DNA of 64,000 nt from Dyadobacter sp. CY312 (GTDB taxonomy: Bacteria > Bacteroidota > Bacteroidia > Cytophagales > Spirosomataceae): the NCBI RefSeq assembly GCF_021390535.1, contig NZ_JAJUXG010000018.1, positions 62,001 through 126,000 on the forward strand, read 5' to 3'. A model generated the notes under the pieces. The model was not told where the DNA came from. It did no database searches and saw only the letters and a list, made by a program, of their open reading frames with translations. The translations under genes were made by a program, and so were the position numbers. Shown here one piece after another: positions 18,507 to 26,940 of the stretch. The first letter of the stretch is position 1. Each line of letters opens with the position of its first letter.

Positions 18507-19631
18507 ATGAAAAAAGTACTTTTTATAGACCGCGATGGTACCATTATTGTCGAGCCACCTATTGATTTCCAGATAGATTCCCTTGAAAAGCTGGAATTCA
18601 TCCCAAAAGCAATCTCAAATCTTCGCAGAATATCGGAAGAAACTGATTTTGAATTTGTAATGGTTACCAATCAGGACGGACTTGGAACGGAGTCGTTTCC
18701 GGAGGATACTTTCTGGCCGGCACATAATAAAATGGTAAAGACCCTGGAAGGAGAAAACATATATTTTGCGCATACGCACATAGACCGGAGCTTTCCAGAA
18801 GACAATCTGCCAACCCGCAAACCTGGTATCGGAATGCTTGGCTCCTATTTTTCGGAAGAATATGATCTGGGTAATAGTTATGTGATCGGCGATCGGCTCA
18901 CCGACGTTCAGCTTGCCGTAAATCTGGGAGCAAAAGCCATTTTTATTGGTGAAAGGTTGCCTGCCGAAGGATTAACTGCCGAAATGAATGATGCCGTTTC
19001 ATTTGTTTCCAACGACTGGGATGCTATTTACGAACACTTAAAATTACCATCCAGAACGGCATTTGTAGAAAGAAATACAAAAGAAACGCGTATTAAAATT
19101 GAGTTGAATCTGGATGGAAGCGGCCGCTCTAGCATACATACAGGACTTGGATTTTACGATCATATGTTAGACCAGCTTGCGCGTCACTCTGGTGCAGATC
19201 TGACCATTCATGTTGAGGGTGATTTGCATATAGACGAGCATCACACTATTGAAGATACAGCACTCGCACTCGGAGATGCATATCGTCAGGCGCTGGGAGA
19301 CAAAAGAGGAATAAGTCGTTACGGATTCTTACTACCTATGGATGAAGCACTTGCACAGGTTGCAATTGATTTTTCTGGTCGTCCGTGGCTTGTTTGGGAC
19401 GCTGACTTCAAGAGGGAAAAAATTGGTGAAATGCCAACAGAAATGTTCTATCACTTTTTCAAATCGTTTTCGGACACTTCACTTTGCAACCTGAATATTA
19501 AGTCAGAAGGGCAAAATGAACATCACAAAATCGAGTCTATATTTAAAGGATTTGCCAAGGCTATAAAGATGGCCGTACGCCGTGATTTAAAGGCTCTTGA
19601 CTTTATGCCATCTACAAAAGGTGTTCTATAA
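18507..19631 (+). CDS. hisB: Bifunctional histidinol-phosphatase / imidazoleglycerol-phosphate dehydratase
   Basis: Performs the sixth and eighth steps of histidine synthesis. With the ATG at 18507 the protein has 374 residues. Residues 1-165 are a HAD-type phosphatase ([13 protein letters not shown] nucleophile motif, [25 protein letters not shown]). Residues 175-374 are the dehydratase: [19 protein letters not shown] and [14 protein letters not shown] supply manganese ligands. The open frame extends 39 codons upstream but those residues are not HisB-like. No other his gene is nearby, so it is separated from any his operon in this window. TACTTTG boxes at 18439-18454 could be its -7 element. 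Confidence 0.95.
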   Translation: MKKVLFIDRDGTIIVEPPIDFQIDSLEKLEFIPKAISNLRRISEETDFEFVMVTNQDGLGTESFPEDTFWPAHNKMVKTLEGENIYFAHTHIDRSFPEDNLPTRKPGIGMLGSYFSEEYDLGNSYVIGDRLTDVQLAVNLGAKAIFIGERLPAEGLTAEMNDAVSFVSNDWDAIYEHLKLPSRTAFVERNTKETRIKIELNLDGSGRSSIHTGLGFYDHMLDQLARHSGADLTIHVEGDLHIDEHHTIEDTALALGDAYRQALGDKRGISRYGFLLPMDEALAQVAIDFSGRPWLVWDADFKREKIGEMPTEMFYHFFKSFSDTSLCNLNIKSEGQNEHHKIESIFKGFAKAIKMAVRRDLKALDFMPSTKGVL

Positions 19632-19709
19632 TTTTGTACGGAGGCTTCCAATCTTGGTTTTTTTTTCTATTTTTGTTCATATTATAATCAGAGTAAATCA
19701 GATAGTTTT

Positions 19710-19814
19710 ATGGAAATGACGATTATCATGATAGCGTTTTACGTGGTTCTGCTGGGCTCAGCTTTTGTAGTTGGGCGCTGGTTGGAAAACCACGAAAAAG
19801 GCTGGAGACCTTAA
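19710..19814 (+). CDS. Very small single-pass membrane protein
   Basis: An open frame of 34 residues, ATG at 19710. It encodes one hydrophobic helix (MIAFYVVLLGSAFVVGRWLE) followed by a short charged tail NHEKGWRP. It is followed, 9 bases after the stop, by a well-formed terminator hairpin, which supports it as a real transcription unit. Short cytochrome-oxidase accessory peptides have a similar form, but no such operon is present. Family not recognised. Confidence 0.5.
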   Translation: MEMTIIMIAFYVVLLGSAFVVGRWLENHEKGWRP

Positions 19815-19823
19815 AATAACGAG

Positions 19824-19852
19824 AAGGGATGTATCATTACATCCCTTTTTTT
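19824..19852 (+). terminator. Rho-independent terminator
   Basis: Ten-base perfect arms (19824-19833 and 19838-19847) around the loop tcat, followed by a run of T. It closes the unit containing the 34-residue membrane protein. Confidence 0.85.
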
Positions 19853-19932
19853 AATAGCTTATGGAATAGAACGCCTTCGAAAATTCTTATCTCATTTTAA
19901 TAATTGAGGCATACCAGATCAAAAAAACGAAC

Positions 19933-19958
19933 GTTCTAACGCTGTAAACAGTTAGAAA
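19933..19958. repeat. Imperfect inverted repeat before the secreted-protein/carbonic anhydrase genes
   Basis: The arms ttctaac..ctgt and acag..ttagaa pair with a two-base bulge about 25 bases before the TTG start of the small secreted protein. It could be an operator or a leader hairpin; only the symmetry supports it. Confidence 0.35.
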
Positions 19959-19984
19959 AGCTGAATTAACCCGATTCTCATTCA

Positions 19985-20278
19985 TTGAAAAACCTTTGTC
20001 TCATATTGCTCACGGTCTTCTTCTTCTGTAAGTCAACAGATGTTGTAAGCATACTGTTGGCTAAAGACAAAGTCGCATCCCTGTGCAAATCGGACAATTG
20101 TGACACTGAAAAAACAGAAGTTGAAAAAATAGTGGACGATCAGCAGATTGTTCACACTTCGGTACAACTACATCATAATACGGCATCAGTAATTCTTAAA
20201 ACTGTATTTTCCTACGCCGTACAATGCGAAAACGAGATTTTCAAAAATCTCTTCTCTCCTCCCCCGGAACTCGCCTGA
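19985..20278 (+). CDS. Small secreted protein, unknown function
   Basis: A 97-residue frame with a TTG start at 19985; no in-frame ATG exists between it and the upstream stop at 19967. The first 20 residues (KNLCLILLTVFFFCK) form a signal or anchor segment. The mature part contains LCKSDNCDTEK, a possible Cys pair, and ends in NLFSPPPELA. Small exported proteins of similar size are common near metal-efflux and transport genes in Bacteroidota, but I cannot name a family. It sits 123 bases before the carbonic anhydrase start on the same strand. Confidence 0.5.
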   Translation: MKNLCLILLTVFFFCKSTDVVSILLAKDKVASLCKSDNCDTEKTEVEKIVDDQQIVHTSVQLHHNTASVILKTVFSYAVQCENEIFKNLFSPPPELA

Positions 20279-20401
20279 TTTAATCTTCCCAACATTTTAT
20301 TCCGTGCATTAGCAAATGCCTCATTCATTTCATTCATGATTTGAATTAAGGACATTTTGATGCTTCGCACGTTTTTTCATTCAGGATTTAAATCAGAAAA
20401 A

Positions 20402-21052
20402 ATGATACGTTCATATAAAAAGTTATTTGACAATAACGAGAAGTGGGTTTCAGATACAAACAAGAATAATCCAGACTTTTTTAACAGCCTCGCACAGGGT
20501 CAAAGCCCTGAATTCTTATGGATTGGCTGTTCAGATAGTCGTGTACCAGCCAATGAATTGACCGGAACCGCGCCGGGTGACATATTTGTAACACGAAACA
20601 TTGCCAACATGGTCGTGCATACCGATATGAGCATGTTGAGCGTGCTCGATTATTCCATCAATGTACTTGGCGTTAAACATGTGATGGTGGTAGGCCATTA
20701 TGGTTGCGGAGGTGTGAAAGCAGCCATGGGAACCAAGCAGGTTGGTCTCATAGACAACTGGCTTCGTAACATTAAGGATGTGTACCGTTTACACGAAACC
20801 GAGCTTAATGCAATAGAAAATGAAAGCGATAGATTTAACAGACTGGTTGAACTGAACATAAAGGAGCAGGTTTTTAACCTGACCAAAACATCCATCGTGC
20901 AAAACGCATGGGCTAATGGTCAGAGTCTGCTTGTTCACGGGCTTGTCTACGATGTTCATACAGGTTTGCTTAAAGATCTGAACATCTCCATCGGAGATAT
21001 AAGCAAGGTCGAGTCCGTTTACAAATTCGATCTTCAACACTCGTTGCAGTAA
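20402..21052 (+). CDS. Beta-class carbonic anhydrase
   Basis: Interconverts CO2 and bicarbonate with a zinc centre. With the ATG at 20402 the protein has 216 residues. Zinc ligands Cys43 (in GCSDSRVP, with the Asp45-Arg47 dyad), His99 and Cys102 (GHYGCGGV) are all present, as in plant-type beta enzymes. The open frame reaches 15 codons further upstream, but conserved sequence begins at MIRSYKKLFDNNEKWV. The SulP transporter gene starts 49 bases downstream, so the pair probably supplies bicarbonate for carboxylases or pH balance. Confidence 0.95.
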   Translation: MIRSYKKLFDNNEKWVSDTNKNNPDFFNSLAQGQSPEFLWIGCSDSRVPANELTGTAPGDIFVTRNIANMVVHTDMSMLSVLDYSINVLGVKHVMVVGHYGCGGVKAAMGTKQVGLIDNWLRNIKDVYRLHETELNAIENESDRFNRLVELNIKEQVFNLTKTSIVQNAWANGQSLLVHGLVYDVHTGLLKDLNISIGDISKVESVYKFDLQHSLQ

Positions 21053-21101
21053 TCATTTCATTCACTCCTGTCCTCGAATCATTTAAATTATCATACCTAC
21101 A

Positions 21102-22679
21102 ATGTCAGCTAGTAAGAATAATTTGTTATCTAATCTCAAATACGACTTCCCGTCGGGACTGGTGGTGTACCTGGTCGCCCTCCCACTATGCCTTGGGGTG
21201 GCACTTGCTTCAACAGGCAGATCGGACCTTCTATTTTCCGGTATTATTGCCGGTGTAGTAGGTGGAATTGTCGTAGGCTCACTGAGTGGTTCCGCCCTTG
21301 GGGTGTCTGGTCCGGCAGCTGGATTAGTGGTAATTGTACTAACGGCACTGGACACGCTGGGCAGTTTTGAAGCATTTTTGCTTGCCGTTGTTCTGGCAGG
21401 TTTACTCCAGATTATTGCAGGATTTCTCAAAGCCGGGATCATTGGCTACTATTTTCCATCTGCGGTAATTAAAGGAATGCTGGCAGCCATCGGGATCACC
21501 CTCGTGTTGAAAGAAATACCGCATGCTTTCGGTTATGATGCTGATTTCATGGGAGACGAAGCATTTGCTCAAAAAGACGGGCAGAACACTTTTAGTGAGC
21601 TTTTTAATGCTGTAAAATATAGCAGCGTAGGTGCCATTGTCATTTCATTGGTGTCATTGGCTTTGCTCATTCTGTTCGATAAGCCCTTCATGAAAAGGAT
21701 ACAACTCTTTAAATTTCTACCGGGAGCTCTTTTTGTTGTAATGGTTGGAACGACACTCAACATGCTCTTCGGAAGCGTAGCTCCTCAGTGGGTGTTGTCT
21801 GGAGAACATCTGGTTCAGTTACCGGTAGCTTCTAATGCGAGTGAGTTTTTCAGCTTTTTCAAAACACCGGACTTCTCTGCGTTCCAGAAAGTGGAGGTTT
21901 ACACGGTCGCAATTACAATCGCTATCGTTGCCAGTTTGGAATCACTGCTCTCCGTAGAGGCCACAGATAAACTGGATCCCTATAAAAGGAACACGCCGAC
22001 CAACCGCGAGCTGATAGCTCAGGGGGCAGGAAATATGGTTTCGGGATTAATAGGCGGGCTTCCAATTACCCAGGTAATCGTGCGTAGTTCGGCCAATATT
22101 GAGTCAGGTGCCAGAAGTAAAATGGCAACCATCATCCACGGCAGTATCCTATTGCTATCTGCGATCTTTATTCCAAAGTATCTCAACTTTGTGCCATTGT
22201 CGTGCCTTGCTGTGATATTGTTGATGGTGGGTTATAAACTATCCAAATTCTCCCTGTACAAAGGCATGTACAAACTTGGGAAAGATCAGTTCATTCCGTT
22301 TATCGTTACGGTTATTGCTATTTTAAGTACAGATCTTTTAAAGGGGATCGCCATTGGTATGGTGGTTGCGATTTACTTTATACTAAGAAAAAACTACAAG
22401 CACTCTTATCACTATAAGAAGGAAGAACACCGTGATGGAGATGTGATTACGCTTATTCTTTCTGAGGAAGTTACATTCCTTAATAAGGGAAGCATTGGTC
22501 TTACACTCGATAACCTGCCCGAAAACTCAACCGTGATTATTGATGGTACCAAGTCTGTCAACATTGACTACGACGTACTTGAAATTATTCAGGATTTTAA
22601 AGAGCACACAGCTCAGCAAAAGAACATTACAGTTGAGACCAGAGGTATCAAAGGTGTATCGGCCGTAGGTGGCCATTAG
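21102..22679 (+). CDS. SulP family inorganic anion transporter
   Basis: A 525-residue inner-membrane transporter with the SulP core: DFPSGLVVYLVALPLCLGVA at the start, GSLSGSALGVSGPAAGL (substrate-site helices), and GLIGGLPITQVIVRSSAN. A C-terminal STAS-like domain occupies about residues 440-525 (GDVITLILSEEVTFLNKGS and STVIIDGTKSVNIDYDVLE). Members move sulfate, bicarbonate or dicarboxylates with sodium or protons. Its position right after a carbonic anhydrase gene favours bicarbonate, as for BicA/DauA-type systems; this is inference. A terminator follows. Confidence 0.93.
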   Translation: MSASKNNLLSNLKYDFPSGLVVYLVALPLCLGVALASTGRSDLLFSGIIAGVVGGIVVGSLSGSALGVSGPAAGLVVIVLTALDTLGSFEAFLLAVVLAGLLQIIAGFLKAGIIGYYFPSAVIKGMLAAIGITLVLKEIPHAFGYDADFMGDEAFAQKDGQNTFSELFNAVKYSSVGAIVISLVSLALLILFDKPFMKRIQLFKFLPGALFVVMVGTTLNMLFGSVAPQWVLSGEHLVQLPVASNASEFFSFFKTPDFSAFQKVEVYTVAITIAIVASLESLLSVEATDKLDPYKRNTPTNRELIAQGAGNMVSGLIGGLPITQVIVRSSANIESGARSKMATIIHGSILLLSAIFIPKYLNFVPLSCLAVILLMVGYKLSKFSLYKGMYKLGKDQFIPFIVTVIAILSTDLLKGIAIGMVVAIYFILRKNYKHSYHYKKEEHRDGDVITLILSEEVTFLNKGSIGLTLDNLPENSTVIIDGTKSVNIDYDVLEIIQDFKEHTAQQKNITVETRGIKGVSAVGGH

Positions 22680-22700
22680 GAACTTTGTATGAATCAAATA

Positions 22701-22736
22701 AGCAGCGGCCGGATCAATTCAGATTCGGCCGCTGCT
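22701..22736 (+). terminator. Terminator hairpin after the SulP gene
   Basis: Fifteen-base arms (22701-22715 and 22722-22736) pair with one G-T wobble around the loop aattca. The T tract is poor (ATAATAG), so it may need Rho or read as a 3' stabilising hairpin. Confidence 0.7.
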
Positions 22737-22746
22737 ATAATAGAAA

Positions 22747-22777
22747 ATCCCGCAAAAGATAAATTCCATTGCGGGAT
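22747..22777 (-). terminator. Minus-strand terminator
   Basis: Arms atcccgcaa (22747-22755) and ttgcgggat (22769-22777) form a stem; on the minus strand it is followed by TTTT. It is placed 28 bases after the stop of the Spy-like gene. Confidence 0.7.
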
Positions 22778-22804
22778 AAAAATTAAATGTAATAAGTCGA
22801 TTTA

Positions 22805-23287
22805 CTAGTTAGAACTTCCTTCTGGTCTTTGCTTTAGACGTTGAAGCAACATATCGTTAAATGTTTTTTCCGCCTTATAAAGCTCAATTACCTGATTAGC
22901 CGTAATTACCTTTAAAAAACGGTTCTGGTATTCTTTTTCCAGATCCAGTTCACGTTGTTTCAGCTCCTGGACTTCCTTCAAATTGCCGAGTACCTGTTCA
23001 TCTGTTTTTCCTTCCGCTTTTTTATCATTGATAATTTTGCGTTGTGCGCGATGAATATCTCTGCGTTTCTGGCTGTATTCATTATACACCGGCCAAAATC
23101 CGGTCGACTGCTCAGCCGTTAAACTCAATCGATTGGTGATGATCGCAACCTTTGCATCCTGTATCTTTTTCATTTCATCTTCCGAACGGCGCTGAGCATT
23201 AACTGCTGTAACCGAAATGAAGAGCAAAATAACCGGAAGTACACCGTGTTTCAATTTCTTTAATAGTTCTGATTTCATCTTTATCAT
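22805..23287 (-). CDS. Periplasmic Spy/CpxP-like protein
   Basis: An exported helical protein of about 160 residues. A signal peptide (KHGVLPVILLFISVTAVNAQ) leads to a mature part of charged helices with the motif LSLTAEQSTGFWPVYNEY, a variant of the LTxxQ signature of Spy/CpxP-type chaperones and metal sensors. The third gene of a minus-strand unit after an ECF sigma factor and a membrane protein, it is likely part of the same envelope-stress response. A TTG at 23299 would overlap the upstream stop (TTGA); the ATG at 23287 or 23278 is preferred here. Confidence 0.75.
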   Translation of the reverse strand: MIKMKSELLKKLKHGVLPVILLFISVTAVNAQRRSEDEMKKIQDAKVAIITNRLSLTAEQSTGFWPVYNEYSQKRRDIHRAQRKIINDKKAEGKTDEQVLGNLKEVQELKQRELDLEKEYQNRFLKVITANQVIELYKAEKTFNDMLLQRLKQRPEGSSN

Positions 23288-23295
23288 TGTTAGGG

Positions 23296-23733
23296 TCAAA
23301 TAGTTTCTCCGGAAGCTGATTCTAATAATTGCTGACGGATAAAATCACTGTCCATATCGTCCAAATAATTCAAAATTGTTGAGTCCGTATCAAAAGCTTT
23401 CTGAACGACTTTATGCTCGCTTAAATCGTAATAGCTGATATCCTGATCTTCCAGATAAGCCACAATAGAAGCATCGCTAATGTCTGTCAACGGACCTTCT
23501 CCCAGTGCACCCTGACGCTCCGGAACCGTAACCCATACCAGCACCAGTATCAGCGCCATTGCCGAAACCAAAGATACCGAACGTTGCCACGACCACCCTA
23601 CCAAAGGTTTCCGCGCAGGTTCCGAAACAATTCTTGACTGAATGATCTGTGGTAACTTGTCAAAATAACCATCCGGTACAGAAAAAGGCGTTTCCTTTTT
23701 CAAATCATCCAACCGTATGCGTTTGTTGTCCAT
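23296..23733 (-). CDS. Single-pass membrane protein, probable sigma-factor partner
   Basis: A 145-residue protein with one membrane helix at about residues 51-70 (VSLVSAMALILVLVWVTV). The cytosolic part has KKETPFSVPDGYFDKLP, a motif often seen in Bacteroidota proteins encoded next to ECF sigma factors; the periplasmic part is acidic and ends in short helices. No HxxxCxxC zinc motif of classical ZAS anti-sigma factors is visible. It follows the sigma gene by 54 bases and overlaps or touches the Spy-like gene, so an anti-sigma or regulatory role is inferred, not shown. Confidence 0.7.
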   Translation of the reverse strand: MDNKRIRLDDLKKETPFSVPDGYFDKLPQIIQSRIVSEPARKPLVGWSWQRSVSLVSAMALILVLVWVTVPERQGALGEGPLTDISDASIVAYLEDQDISYYDLSEHKVVQKAFDTDSTILNYLDDMDSDFIRQQLLESASGETI

Positions 23734-23787
23734 GACTTTTTAAATTTCTTTATTAACGGAGGTTTGACTTATTAAAATCGTAATGGT

Positions 23788-24330
23788 TTAATCGGTCTCG
23801 TTTAAAAAATCTTCAATTTTTTTTGTAGCCCAGTGATACGAAGCTTTCAGAGCACCAACTGACGTTCCTGTGATTTCAGAAATTTCTTCATATGGCAACT
23901 CTTCATAATACTTCAAATTGAATACTAAGCGCTGTTTTTCAGGGAGTTTCAGAAGTGCTTTTTGCAATTTCAATTGTATAACGTCACCGCTAAGCTCCGG
24001 ATCCGCTTCCAGCTTTTCACTCAATTCATTCTCAACATCGTAGATCGGAATGAAGAAACGTTTTCTTTTTTTATTCAAAAAATTGATTGCTTCGTTGCTC
24101 GCAATGCGATACAACCATGTATAAAACTTAGCGTCACCACGGAAATTTTCCAGTGCTGTCCATGCTTTGATAAATACATCCTGCGTAATATCATTGGCGT
24201 CGTCATGATCAACAACCATTTTGCGAACCAGCCAATAGACCTTTTGCTGGTACTTACGTACCAGTTGATTGAAAGCGTTTCGACGCGTTTCGGGATTCTG
24301 AAACAGAGCTAATAATTCTTCGTCAGACAT
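23788..24330 (-). CDS. ECF RNA polymerase sigma factor
   Basis: A 180-residue sigma-70 family regulator of the ECF type. Region 2 shows DDANDITQDVFIKAWTALENF and the -10-binding stretch FYTWLYRIASNEAINFLNKK; region 4 has KLPEKQRLVFNLKYYEELPY followed by the helix-turn-helix ISEITGTSVGALKASYHWA. It leads a three-gene minus-strand unit with a membrane protein and a Spy-like periplasmic protein, a typical envelope-stress arrangement. Target promoters are unknown, but autoregulation is common in the family. Confidence 0.95.
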   Translation of the reverse strand: MSDEELLALFQNPETRRNAFNQLVRKYQQKVYWLVRKMVVDHDDANDITQDVFIKAWTALENFRGDAKFYTWLYRIASNEAINFLNKKRKRFFIPIYDVENELSEKLEADPELSGDVIQLKLQKALLKLPEKQRLVFNLKYYEELPYEEISEITGTSVGALKASYHWATKKIEDFLNETD

Positions 24331-24453
24331 TTACAAAAATAAACCTGTTTGTCGATTACAGGCTAAACCGGAGGAAATTAAATCCTATACCTGACTAATA
24401 AGAGTTCAGGTGCTTCAATTATACATTATTTTACTAATACGGACAAATATAAC

Positions 24454-24500
24454 AGAGTCTTGCAAAAAGCGAAATGATGATCTGCTTTCTACAAGACTCT
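24454..24500. repeat. Inverted repeat downstream of the transketolase genes
   Basis: Seventeen-base arms (24454-24470 and 24484-24500) pair with two mismatches. It lies about 35 bases after the minus-strand transketolase stop. No clear T tract follows on that strand, so it may be a 3' hairpin rather than a strong terminator. Confidence 0.5.
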
Positions 24501-24534
24501 GCAAAACTGCTACTTAGCAGCAACTTTATAAATA

Positions 24535-25491
24535 CTATTGTTTACGGGCGATAGCACGCTTCGCGGCAGCAACAATATCTTTGGCAGTCAAGCCATATTT
24601 TTCCATCAATTGTGCAGGCGTTCCGCTCTCTCCAAAGCTGTCGTTTACGGCTACATATTCCTGAGGAACCAATTTGTTCTTAACCAAAACCTGTGCAACG
24701 CTGTCACCCAAACCACCCAGACGGTTGTGTTCTTCGGCAGTTACTGCACAGCCAGTTTTCTCAACAGATTTCAGAATTGCTTCTTCATCCAAAGGTTTGA
24801 TGGTGTGAATATTGATAATTTCAGCATTGATACCTTCTGCTTCAAGTTGTTCGCCAGCCTGAATTGCTTCCCAAACCATGTGACCCGTTGCAAAAATACT
24901 TACGTCAGTACCTTCGTTCACCATCCATGCTTTACCAATCTCAAACTTCTGGTCCGCATCTGTAAATACAGGAATTACCGGACGGCCGAAACGCAGATAA
25001 ACAGGACCTTCGTAATCAGCGATTGCGATCGTTGCTGCTTTTGTCTGGTTGTAGTCGCAAGGATTGATAACCGTCATGCCCGGAAGCATTTTCATCATTC
25101 CCAAATCTTCAAGAATCTGGTGTGTTGCACCATCTTCTCCCAAAGTAAGACCGGCGTGAGAAGCACAGATTTTTACGTTTTTATTAGAATAAGCAACACT
25201 CTGACGGATCTGATCGTAAACACGACCAGTCGCGAAGTTTGCGAATGTAGTTGCAAAAGGAATTTTACCTCCGATTGTTAAGCCGGCAGAAACACCAATC
25301 ATGTTGGCTTCCGAAATTCCGCACTGAACAAAACGATCCGGATTTTCTTTAATGAATGGTTCAAGTTTTAGAGAACCAACAAGGTCAGCACAAAGTGCAA
25401 CCACATTTGGGTTCTGCTGTCCGAGAACATGCATCCCGGCTCCAAAACCAGAGCGGGTGTCTTTCTTTTCAGTGAAAGTGTATTTTTTCAT
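24535..25491 (-). CDS. Transketolase, C-terminal subunit
   Basis: One half of a split transketolase, carrying the pyrimidine-binding and C-terminal domains; 318 residues. It has TRSGFGAGMHVLGQQNPNVV, then QCGISEANMIGVSAGLTIGG with the conserved Glu that activates thiamine diphosphate, and TVINPCDYNQTKAATIAI. It must pair with the N-terminal subunit encoded 44 bases upstream to move two-carbon units between sugar phosphates. Split transketolases are common in Bacteroidota, Clostridia and Archaea. Confidence 0.93.
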   Translation of the reverse strand: MKKYTFTEKKDTRSGFGAGMHVLGQQNPNVVALCADLVGSLKLEPFIKENPDRFVQCGISEANMIGVSAGLTIGGKIPFATTFANFATGRVYDQIRQSVAYSNKNVKICASHAGLTLGEDGATHQILEDLGMMKMLPGMTVINPCDYNQTKAATIAIADYEGPVYLRFGRPVIPVFTDADQKFEIGKAWMVNEGTDVSIFATGHMVWEAIQAGEQLEAEGINAEIINIHTIKPLDEEAILKSVEKTGCAVTAEEHNRLGGLGDSVAQVLVKNKLVPQEYVAVNDSFGESGTPAQLMEKYGLTAKDIVAAAKRAIARKQ

Positions 25492-25535
25492 TATAACTTA
25501 ATGTCTATATCTGTTAACCAATCAGGCTGTATCTA

Positions 25536-26393
25536 TTAATAATCTCCCAACGTCTCTTCCAACTGTGCCAATGCAACAGCCAACTGATCATCGTTAGGTG
25601 CAGTTCCGTGCCATTTGTGCGTGCCCATCATGTAGTCCACACCAAAGCCCATTCCTGTATGAAGAAGAATCATAATCGGACGACCGTGTCCCAGTCTGCT
25701 TTTCGCTTCATAAAGGCCTTTAACAACAGCAGCCATATCGTTACCTTCTTCAATAGAAATTACTTCCCATCCAAAAGCTTCGTATTTTTTACCAAGATCG
25801 CGGTTGTTCATTACTTTTAATGTAGGACCGTCGATCTGTTGTCCGTTCAAATCGATGATCGCAATCAGGTTGTCTACCTCGTGGTGTGGTGCAAACATAG
25901 CTGCCTCCCAAACCTGGCCTTCCTGCTGCTCTCCGTCACCCATCAAAACAAATACCGAACGATCGTCCTTATTCAGTTTCTTAGCAAGTGCAGATCCAAT
26001 TGCCGCCGACATTCCCTGTCCAAGTGAACCAGATGCGATTCTGATTCCTTCAAGATGTTCGTGCGTCGTTGGGTGACCTTGCAAACGTGAATCCAGCTTT
26101 CTGAATGTAGCAAGTTCACTCTTCTCAAAATATCCTCTATGTGCTAATACGCTATACCAAACCGGAGAAATGTGGCCATTGGATAAGAAGAACAAATCTT
26201 CCCCTTCTCCGTTCATATCGAAAACAGGTTTGCCATTTTCTTCTTTAAGCTTCATTTGCTCAAAATACAGCGCTACCAAAATCTCCGTACATCCCAAAGA
26301 TCCTCCCGGATGGCCCGACTGACAGCCATGCACCATGCGGACAATATCCCTGCGAACCTGGGATGCTACTTTTTCTAATTTTTCAATTTCCAT
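25536..26393 (-). CDS. Transketolase, N-terminal subunit
   Basis: The thiamine diphosphate-binding half of a split transketolase, 285 residues. The signature MGDGEQQEGQVWEAAMFA with NLIAIIDLNGQQIDG binds the cofactor and magnesium; the N-terminus has HGCQSGHPGGSLGCTEILVA. It is immediately upstream of its partner gene on the minus strand, so the subunits are made together. Role: non-oxidative pentose phosphate pathway, supplying ribose and erythrose phosphates. Confidence 0.93.
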   Translation of the reverse strand: MEIEKLEKVASQVRRDIVRMVHGCQSGHPGGSLGCTEILVALYFEQMKLKEENGKPVFDMNGEGEDLFFLSNGHISPVWYSVLAHRGYFEKSELATFRKLDSRLQGHPTTHEHLEGIRIASGSLGQGMSAAIGSALAKKLNKDDRSVFVLMGDGEQQEGQVWEAAMFAPHHEVDNLIAIIDLNGQQIDGPTLKVMNNRDLGKKYEAFGWEVISIEEGNDMAAVVKGLYEAKSRLGHGRPIMILLHTGMGFGVDYMMGTHKWHGTAPNDDQLAVALAQLEETLGDY

Positions 26394-26475
26394 TTCTATT
26401 AATTTTTCTTGCGGATTGGCTCCTTTTAAAAGATTGTAAATTTGGTACTAATCAGACTTAGAATATGACTATTTA

Positions 26476-26934
26476 TTATTCAGTTTTACTAAGAATTTGA
26501 TCTGTATGATTTTTTGTATCGACTTTTTGGATAATCTCTTCAATCACACCCTTTTCGTTTATCACAAATGTCGTTCTCGCCGTGCCCATGTAAGTTCTGC
26601 CATACATGCTTTTTTCCACCCAAACACCATACGCTTCTACAATTGCATGATCAGTATCTGCAAGCAAAGGAAAAGGCAAATCAAATTTTTTGATAAATTT
26701 CACATGAGACTTTTCTGTATCAACACTTACTCCGAGCACTACATAACCTTTGTTTAAAATGGCGTCATAGTTGTCGCGCAGATTGCATGCCTGTGCGGTA
26801 CATCCGGGCGTGTCATCTTTGGGATAAAAATAAAGAATTACCTTCTTACCTTCAAAATCAGATAGCTTTACTTCTTTTCCATCCTGATCTTTCGCTGCAA
26901 ACTTTGGAGCAGCATCACCCACTTGAAGTGCCAT
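26476..26934 (-). CDS. bcp: Thiol peroxidase, bacterioferritin comigratory protein (BCP/PrxQ)
   Basis: A 152-residue peroxiredoxin that reduces hydrogen and organic peroxides using thioredoxin. The peroxidatic Cys45 and the resolving Cys50 are visible in DDTPGCTAQACNLRDNYD, the spacing of the PrxQ subfamily. The N-terminus MALQVGDAAPKFAAKDQDGK is typical. It lies 82 bases from the transketolase unit and 6 bases from the stop of the upstream M23 peptidase gene, on the same strand, so cotranscription with the latter is likely. Confidence 0.95.
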   Translation of the reverse strand: MALQVGDAAPKFAAKDQDGKEVKLSDFEGKKVILYFYPKDDTPGCTAQACNLRDNYDAILNKGYVVLGVSVDTEKSHVKFIKKFDLPFPLLADTDHAIVEAYGVWVEKSMYGRTYMGTARTTFVINEKGVIEEIIQKVDTKNHTDQILSKTE

Positions 26935-26940
26935 AACGTT

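Noticed and set aside
17734-18507. FMN riboswitch before ribE
   Set aside because: The spacer between ribE and hisB is too short and lacks the conserved RFN-element helices.
24538-25281. Plus-strand open frame of 247 codons opposite the transketolase C-terminal subunit gene
   Set aside because: The opposite strand encodes a clear enzyme over the whole length; the frame has Cys/Phe-rich composition typical of a shadow frame and no family similarity.
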